A stretch of 10,551 bases of DNA from Chloroflexota bacterium (GTDB lineage Bacteria > Chloroflexota > Anaerolineae > 4572-78 > J111). Of this stretch, positions 6,329-10,551 are shown piece after piece. How positions within the stretch are numbered: position 1 is the first letter of the stretch; each line of letters opens with the position of its first letter. Under the pieces are notes generated by a model. The model saw only the letters and a program-made list of their open reading frames with translations, was not told the DNA's origin and made no database searches. The translations under genes were made by a program, and so were the position numbers. Location of the stretch: NCBI GenBank assembly GCA_003695455.1, contig RFJF01000792.1, positions 1 to 10,551 on the forward strand. Reading direction: 5' to 3'.

Positions 6329-6991
6329 ATGGCAAGAAAGAAAAAAAGTGAAACTACGGCCAAAAAAGCCGCGGCTGCAGAAAAACATGAAAACCCGCAG
6401 GTTCAGGATTCGGCTGAAGCCCGACCGCCCGCAGAAAATGAAGAAACGACGCCGGCGGAAGAATTAGAAACCACAGAAGCCGCAGCCGAAAACGCAGAAG
6501 CGGCTGGAGATGAGGCCTCTGTCCCCGCCGACGACCTGGAAACACAGTTGGCCGAGGCCCGGCAGGAAGCCGCCCGCAACCTTGAAAACTGGCAGCGCGC
6601 CGCCGCAGAACTGGCTAACTTTAAACGCCGCCAGGAAGAACAGATGAAACTTCAGCGCGACCGGATAAAATCTGATGTGCTGCAAGGCGTTATCAGCGCG
6701 CTGGATGATTTGGACCTGGCCTTTCAGAATTTGCCGGAAGAACTCGACGGGCAACTGGTGGGTTGGGTTGAAGGGTTCCGGCTGGTGCAGCGCAAACTGC
6801 ACAAAATTCTTGATGAGCAAAACGTAATGCCCATCAGCACCGACGGTAAATTTGACCCCAACTTTCACGAAGCCGTCAGCTACGAACCGCACAATGACCA
6901 CGATACCGACGACATCATTGCCGAACTGCGCAAAGGTTACCAGATTGGCAACCGCGTGATCCGCCCGGCACTGGTGCGCGTAGCCCAGTAA
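6329..6991 (+). CDS. grpE: Nucleotide exchange factor GrpE
   Basis: GrpE is a dimeric exchange factor that releases ADP from DnaK and acts as a thermosensor in the Hsp70 cycle. The 220-residue product begins with a basic patch (RKKK, 3-6) and a long alanine- and glutamate-rich, probably disordered tail to about residue 65. A coiled-coil helix follows (about 70-120, including NWQRAAAELANFKRRQEEQ), then the helical bundle, and the C-terminal beta domain with FDPNFHEAVSYEP (175-187) and GYQIGNRVIRPALVRV (203-218). The ATG at 6329 has AGAGGA (6317-6322) 6 nt upstream; a TTG three bases earlier (6326) is in frame but less likely. An A7 run at 6341-6347 lies in the lysine codons near the start. The gene sits between hrcA and dnaK in the classic order. 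Confidence 0.97.
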   Translation: MARKKKSETTAKKAAAAEKHENPQVQDSAEARPPAENEETTPAEELETTEAAAENAEAAGDEASVPADDLETQLAEARQEAARNLENWQRAAAELANFKRRQEEQMKLQRDRIKSDVLQGVISALDDLDLAFQNLPEELDGQLVGWVEGFRLVQRKLHKILDEQNVMPISTDGKFDPNFHEAVSYEPHNDHDTDDIIAELRKGYQIGNRVIRPALVRVAQ

Positions 6992-6995
6992 TTTC

Positions 6996-7031
6996 AAAAA
7001 CCGGCGCCGGGTTACCCCCGGCCCGATTTTT
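6996..7031 (+). terminator. Strong hairpin between grpE and dnaK (attenuator, processing site or leaky terminator)
   Basis: The core stem GCCGGG (7006-7011) pairs with CCCGGC (7017-7022) around a 5-base loop. Outside it, allowing one bulge and one mismatch, three more pairs and an A5/T5 stretch (6996-7000 with 7027-7031) can extend the stem. It ends in five Ts, short for a full terminator. dnaK has no clear promoter of its own, so complete termination would cut it off; partial termination or mRNA processing fits better. A perfect 10-bp palindrome, CCGGCGCCGG (7001-7010), offers an alternative fold. Confidence 0.55.
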
Positions 7032-7078
7032 GATACGTCAACACACACAAACTGCATCATTCAGGAGAACAACCAACA

Positions 7079-9010
7079 ATGGCAAAAATCATCGGAATTG
7101 ACCTGGGAACCACCAACTCGGCCATGGCGGTCATGGAAGGCGGCGAACCAACCATTATTCCCAATGCCGAAGGCAACCGCACCACTCCCTCGGTGGTGGC
7201 TGTAAACCCCAAAACCGGCGAACGCATGGTGGGCCAGGTTGCCAAACGGCAGGCCGTAACCAACCCCAAAAACACCATTTTTTCTGTCAAACGCTTCATG
7301 GGCCGCAAATATGATGATCCCCAGGTTCAACACGCTCTCAAACAAATTCCGTACCAGGTAAAAAAAGCGCCCAACGGTGATGTGCGCGTGGTGATGGGCG
7401 ACAAAGAATACTCCCCGCCCGAAATCAGCGCCATGATTCTGCAAAAACTCAAAACCGACGCCGAAGCCTATTTGGGTGAGTCTGTAACGCAGGCGGTCAT
7501 CACCGTGCCGGCCTATTTTAACGATTCTCAGCGCCAGGCCACCAAAGACGCCGGCAAAATTGCCGGGCTGGAAGTGCTGCGCATCATCAACGAACCCACC
7601 GCCTCGTCGCTGGCTTACGGGCTGGACAAAAAAGGCGACGAGCGCATTGCCGTGTATGATTTGGGCGGCGGCACCTTCGATGTTTCAATTCTTGATGTGG
7701 GCGAAGGCGTGTTTGAAGTAGACGCCACCAACGGCGACACCTTTTTGGGCGGCGACGATTTTGATTTGGCCGTCATTGACCACATTGCCGCCGAATTTAA
7801 AAAGGAAGAAGGCATTGACCTGCGCAGCGATACCCAGGCCCTGCAACGGCTCAAGGAAGCCGCCGAAAAGGCCAAAATTGAACTTTCAACCACCCAGCAA
7901 ACCGAGATTAACCTGCCCTTCATCACCGCCGATGCCTCTGGCCCCAAACACCTCAACCTGACCATCACCCGCGCCAAACTTGAGCAACTCACCGATCACC
8001 TCATCAACCGGTCGCTGGGGCCGTGCCGCGATGCCCTCAAAGACGCCAAAATCAACACCAGTGACATCAACGAAGTAGTGTTGGTGGGCGGCCAAACCCG
8101 CATGCCCGCCGTGCAGGAAGCCGTGAAAAAACTGTTTGGCAAAGAACCGCACAAAGGCGTAAACCCCGACGAAGTTGTGGCCATTGGGGCCGCCATTCAG
8201 GCCGGTGTGCTGGGCGGCGAAGTAAAAGACGTGTTACTGCTCGATGTGACACCGCTTACCCTCAGCATTGAAACGCTGGGCCATGTGGCAACCCCGCTGA
8301 TTTCCCGCAACACCACCATTCCCACCAAAAAGAGCCAGGTCTTTTCTACCGCCACCGACAACCAGACCCAGGTAGAAATTCACGTAGTTCAGGGCGAACG
8401 CCCCATGGTGGCCGATAACAAAAGCCTGGGCAAGTTCATTCTTGATGGTATTCCGCCGGCGCCGCGCGGCGTGCCGCAAATTGAAGTTACCTTTGATATT
8501 GACGCCAACGGTATTTTGCACGTTACCGCCAAAGACAAAGCCACCGGCAAAGAACAAAGCATGCAAATTATCCCCTCCAGCGGCCTGAGCGATGCCGAAA
8601 TTGACCAGATGGTACAGGATGCCGAACGCCATCAGGAAGAGGACGAAAAACGCAAACAAAACATTGAAACACGCAATCATGCCGATTCGCTGGTGTTTGC
8701 CGCAGAAAAAACGTTGCGCGAGCAGGGCGAAAACATCAGCGCAGACCTCAAGGCCGAAGTTGAGGCCAAAATTGCCGATGTGAAGAAGGCTATCGAACAG
8801 GATGATTCCGAGGCCATTGCCCGCACGTCCGATGATTTGGGCCAAATTCTGCAAAAGGTTGGCTCAGAAATGTACGGCGCGGCAGGCGCACCCGGCGCGC
8901 AGGCCGGCGGCCCGTCTCCCGACGGCGACCAGGCTCCCGGCGGGCAGCCCGGCCCCGATGCCTCCGGCGACGAAGATGTGGTTGAAGGCGAATTCACCGA
9001 ATCAAATTAA
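7079..9010 (+). CDS. dnaK: Molecular chaperone DnaK (Hsp70)
   Basis: DnaK is the cytoplasmic ATP-driven Hsp70 that binds exposed hydrophobic segments, working with DnaJ and GrpE encoded on either side. The 643-residue protein is complete. The ATPase domain shows [10 protein letters not shown] (5-14), [16 protein letters not shown] (140-155), [11 protein letters not shown] (171-181), [15 protein letters not shown] (194-208, with T199 at the E. coli autophosphorylation position) and [11 protein letters not shown] (333-343). The interdomain linker DVLLLDVTP is at 384-392, followed by the substrate domain, helical lid and a Gly/Pro/Asp-rich tail (about 600-643). The N-terminal quadrant aligns without gaps to E. 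coli through residues 72-115, so it carries the insert missing from Firmicutes DnaK. AGGAG (7063-7067) lies 11 nt before the ATG. A hairpin precedes the gene and heptad repeats follow it. Confidence 0.99.
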   Translation: MAKIIGIDLGTTNSAMAVMEGGEPTIIPNAEGNRTTPSVVAVNPKTGERMVGQVAKRQAVTNPKNTIFSVKRFMGRKYDDPQVQHALKQIPYQVKKAPNGDVRVVMGDKEYSPPEISAMILQKLKTDAEAYLGESVTQAVITVPAYFNDSQRQATKDAGKIAGLEVLRIINEPTASSLAYGLDKKGDERIAVYDLGGGTFDVSILDVGEGVFEVDATNGDTFLGGDDFDLAVIDHIAAEFKKEEGIDLRSDTQALQRLKEAAEKAKIELSTTQQTEINLPFITADASGPKHLNLTITRAKLEQLTDHLINRSLGPCRDALKDAKINTSDINEVVLVGGQTRMPAVQEAVKKLFGKEPHKGVNPDEVVAIGAAIQAGVLGGEVKDVLLLDVTPLTLSIETLGHVATPLISRNTTIPTKKSQVFSTATDNQTQVEIHVVQGERPMVADNKSLGKFILDGIPPAPRGVPQIEVTFDIDANGILHVTAKDKATGKEQSMQIIPSSGLSDAEIDQMVQDAERHQEEDEKRKQNIETRNHADSLVFAAEKTLREQGENISADLKAEVEAKIADVKKAIEQDDSEAIARTSDDLGQILQKVGSEMYGAAGAPGAQAGGPSPDGDQAPGGQPGPDASGDEDVVEGEFTESN

Positions 9011-9046
9011 TCAATTTGCCCATTGGCAGTTACCCTTGCAACTGAC

Positions 9047-9088
9047 CACTAATAACAAATGACCAGTGACGAATGACGAATGACAAAT
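9047..9088. repeat. Heptad tandem repeat between dnaK and dnaJ
   Basis: Six head-to-tail 7-bp units: CACTAAT, AACAAAT, GACCAGT, GACGAAT, GACGAAT, GACAAAT. The last three differ at one position only, and the array decays toward dnaK. It fills half of the 88-nt gap 9011-9098 and ends 10 nt before the dnaJ ATG. The reverse complement has the ATTYGTC form seen in short tandem heptamer repeats of cyanobacteria and some Chloroflexota. A small CAGTT/AACTG stem (9027-9044) lies just upstream. Confidence 0.85.
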
Positions 9089-9098
9089 CGGACCTGTT

Positions 9099-10247
9099 AT
9101 GAGTAAACCAGATTATTACGAAGTATTGGGTGTGGGCAAAAACGCCTCTGCCGATGAAATCAAAAAAGCCTATCGCCGGATGGCCCGCAAATACCACCCC
9201 GATGTGAGTACAGAAGCAGACGCCGAGGCTAAATTCAAAGAAGTGAATGAAGCCTACGAAGTTCTCTCTGACGAACAAAAACGGGGGCTGTACGATCGCT
9301 TTGGGCATGCCGGCCTGGGTAACACCGGCGGCTTTGGCGGCGGTGGTTTTGATTTTAGCGGCGGCGGATTCCGTGACCCGTTTGAAATTTTCGAAGAAGT
9401 GTTCGGTGGCTTTGGCGGCTTTGGCCGCAGCAGCGGCCGCCAGTCGCGCCGGCCCCGGCGCGGCGCAGACCTGCGCTACGAGTTGACTCTGGAATTTGAA
9501 GAGGCCGTTTTTGGCACCGAACACGAAATTGAAGTGCCGCGCCAGGAAACCTGCCCCACCTGCAACGGCTCCAAAGCCGAACCGGGAACATCACCCATTC
9601 GCTGCCCGGAGTGCAACGGCACCGGCGAAGTTCGGCGGCAGGCCGGCTTTTTTATCAACATCAGCACCTGCCCGCGCTGTCAGGGGCAGGGCGAAATCAT
9701 CACCACCCCCTGCCGTGAGTGCAAAGGTCGCGGCAGCGTGGTCAAAACCCGCCGGCTGTCCGTAAAAATTCCCGGCGGTGTGGACCACGGCACCCAAATC
9801 CGCCTCTCCGGCGAGGGCGAAAGCGGGCTGAACGGCGGCCCGCCCGGCAACCTGTACGTTGTAATTCGGGTAAAACCGCACGCCTACTTTCGGCGGCAGG
9901 AAGACACCATCCACCTTGAACTGGCCATCAACGTAACGCAAGCCGCGCTGGGCGACGAGGTTGAAGTGCCCACGCTGGACGGCACAGAACTGATGACCAT
10001 TCCCGCCGGCACCCAAACCGGCGATACAATTCGGCTACGCAACAAGGGCGTACCCCGGCTGCGGCGTGATGGTTCTACCTCCAGCCGCGGCGACCAGGTA
10101 GTCACCATTCAGGTGCGTACGCCCACCAACCTTACCCCGGAACAGCGTCGGCTGCTGCTTGAACTGGGCCGCACCCTTGACCGCGAGGTTGTGCCGCAGC
10201 GCGAAAAAAGTTTCTTTGACCGCCTCCGCGACGCATTCAGGGGGTAG
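9099..10247 (+). CDS. dnaJ: Chaperone protein DnaJ (Hsp40, type I)
   Basis: DnaJ delivers substrates to DnaK and stimulates its ATPase. All type I domains are present in 382 residues: J domain (about 4-70) with the catalytic HPD at 33-35, a Gly/Phe-rich segment (about 72-115, [13 protein letters not shown] and similar), and a zinc-binding domain with four cysteine pairs at 152/155, 169/172, 191/194 and 205/208. Two beta-barrel client domains and a dimerisation tail follow. The first zinc motif reads CPTCNGSK, lacking the final glycine of CxxCxGxG; the other three are canonical. A polybasic stretch (RQSRRPRR) links the G/F region to the zinc domain. The ATG is the only sensible start, but there is no Shine-Dalgarno beyond a weak CGGA; the heptad array lies immediately upstream. 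Confidence 0.98.
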   Translation: MSKPDYYEVLGVGKNASADEIKKAYRRMARKYHPDVSTEADAEAKFKEVNEAYEVLSDEQKRGLYDRFGHAGLGNTGGFGGGGFDFSGGGFRDPFEIFEEVFGGFGGFGRSSGRQSRRPRRGADLRYELTLEFEEAVFGTEHEIEVPRQETCPTCNGSKAEPGTSPIRCPECNGTGEVRRQAGFFINISTCPRCQGQGEIITTPCRECKGRGSVVKTRRLSVKIPGGVDHGTQIRLSGEGESGLNGGPPGNLYVVIRVKPHAYFRRQEDTIHLELAINVTQAALGDEVEVPTLDGTELMTIPAGTQTGDTIRLRNKGVPRLRRDGSTSSRGDQVVTIQVRTPTNLTPEQRRLLLELGRTLDREVVPQREKSFFDRLRDAFRG

Positions 10248-10271
10248 GTTGCCAACAGACACATCAAACAT

Positions 10272-10309
10272 CGGGCTGCGAGCAACCGGCTGGCGGCCCG
10301 TTTATTTTT
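10272..10309 (+). terminator. Intrinsic terminator after dnaJ, touching the prmA ribosome binding site
   Basis: CGGGCTGC (10272-10279) pairs with GGCGGCCCG in the 3' arm ending at 10300. The stem has eleven pairs, one of them G-T, with one G-G mismatch and a 5-base loop (10284-10288), and is followed by TTTATTTTT (10301-10309). This is a classic Rho-independent terminator shape. It ends the chaperone operon 25 nt after the dnaJ stop, yet the GGAG ribosome binding site of prmA starts at the next base. Confidence 0.82.
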
Positions 10310-10318
10310 GGAGACACA

Positions 10319-10551
10319 ATGGATTTTGTTGAAATTGCGGTGCCGGGCATCAACGGCGAAGCCGCCGAAACCGTGGCCGAGTTGTTCAACCGGTGCGGCT
10401 ACGGCGGCGCGGTCATCGAGGCGCTGGCCCCGGATTTTGATCGGGTGACCGTGCGCACCGTCATCCCCGCCGATGACGCCGCCAGGTTGCGTGAAATTGA
10501 GGTGATGCTGGCGCTCATTGGCAAAGCCCTGCCGCACGGTCTGCCAGAACC
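10319..10551 (+). CDS. prmA: Ribosomal protein L11 methyltransferase (PrmA), N-terminal part
   Basis: PrmA is a SAM-dependent enzyme that trimethylates ribosomal protein L11. Only 77 residues are in the window, before the SAM-binding domain. The N-terminus, VEIAVPGINGEAAETVAELF followed by NRCGYGGAVIE, matches the PrmA substrate-recognition domain as I know it from this family. The position directly after dnaJ supports the call: hrcA-grpE-dnaK-dnaJ-prmA is a well-known order, for example in Bacillus. GGAG (10310-10313) lies 5 nt before the ATG. Its transcription is puzzling because a strong terminator ends at 10309; it may depend on read-through. The catalytic region cannot be checked here. 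Confidence 0.85.
   Translation, partial: MDFVEIAVPGINGEAAETVAELFNRCGYGGAVIEALAPDFDRVTVRTVIPADDAARLREIEVMLALIGKALPHGLPE

Noticed and set aside
7030..7060. Possible separate dnaK promoter (TTGATA and CATCAT)
   Set aside because: The spacer is 19 bp and the -10 match is poor; dnaK is better explained by transcription from the hrcA promoter.
8234..8854. Minus-strand open frame of 206 codons
   Set aside because: Antisense shadow of dnaK; no ribosome binding site and no family resemblance.

Overview
The window looks like a piece of a bacterial chromosome of moderate GC content, carrying housekeeping genes and no mobile element, CRISPR array or RNA gene that I can see. My best guess for the host is a member of the Chloroflexota (Anaerolineae, Ardenticatenia or a related class). 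The grounds are a HrcA/CIRCE-controlled heat-shock operon, a FemAB-type peptidoglycan enzyme, a proton-pumping NADH dehydrogenase (complex I) cluster, an E. coli-like DnaK indel, and degenerate 7-bp tandem repeats in intergenic gaps, of the sort I associate with filamentous Chloroflexota and cyanobacteria. This placement is inference; no rRNA or other marker is present.

Left part (1-3864, minus strand): five complex I membrane-arm genes read leftward in the order nuoA, nuoH, nuoJ, nuoK, nuoL, with nuoL running off the left edge. Spacing is tight (19, 34 and 2 nt) except for a 90-nt gap with heptad repeats before nuoL. The genes for the peripheral arm (nuoB, C, D, E, F, G, I) are absent from between nuoA and nuoH, so this is a membrane-arm block whose partners must lie elsewhere.

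Middle (3865-5104): a 217-nt divergent intergenic region separates nuoA from a rightward FemABX-family aminoacyltransferase gene. That gene has an extended -10 box so close to its ATG that the mRNA is probably leaderless.

Right part (5105-10551, plus strand): the heat-shock operon hrcA-grpE-dnaK-dnaJ, followed by prmA (cut by the right edge). It starts from a clear sigma-70/sigma-A type promoter (TTGACT, 17 bp, TATGAT). Just downstream is a perfect CIRCE operator, and sharing one base with it is a second, slightly degenerate CIRCE. HrcA represses this promoter; GrpE, DnaK and DnaJ form the Hsp70 folding cycle, and DnaK/DnaJ activity feeds into the same stress response. Hairpins lie between grpE and dnaK and between dnaJ and prmA. 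The second is a good intrinsic terminator whose T-tract directly touches the prmA ribosome binding site.

I see no undescribed multi-gene system here. The points worth a second look are regulatory (double CIRCE, the terminator at prmA, the heptad repeats, the leaderless start) and the split layout of complex I.
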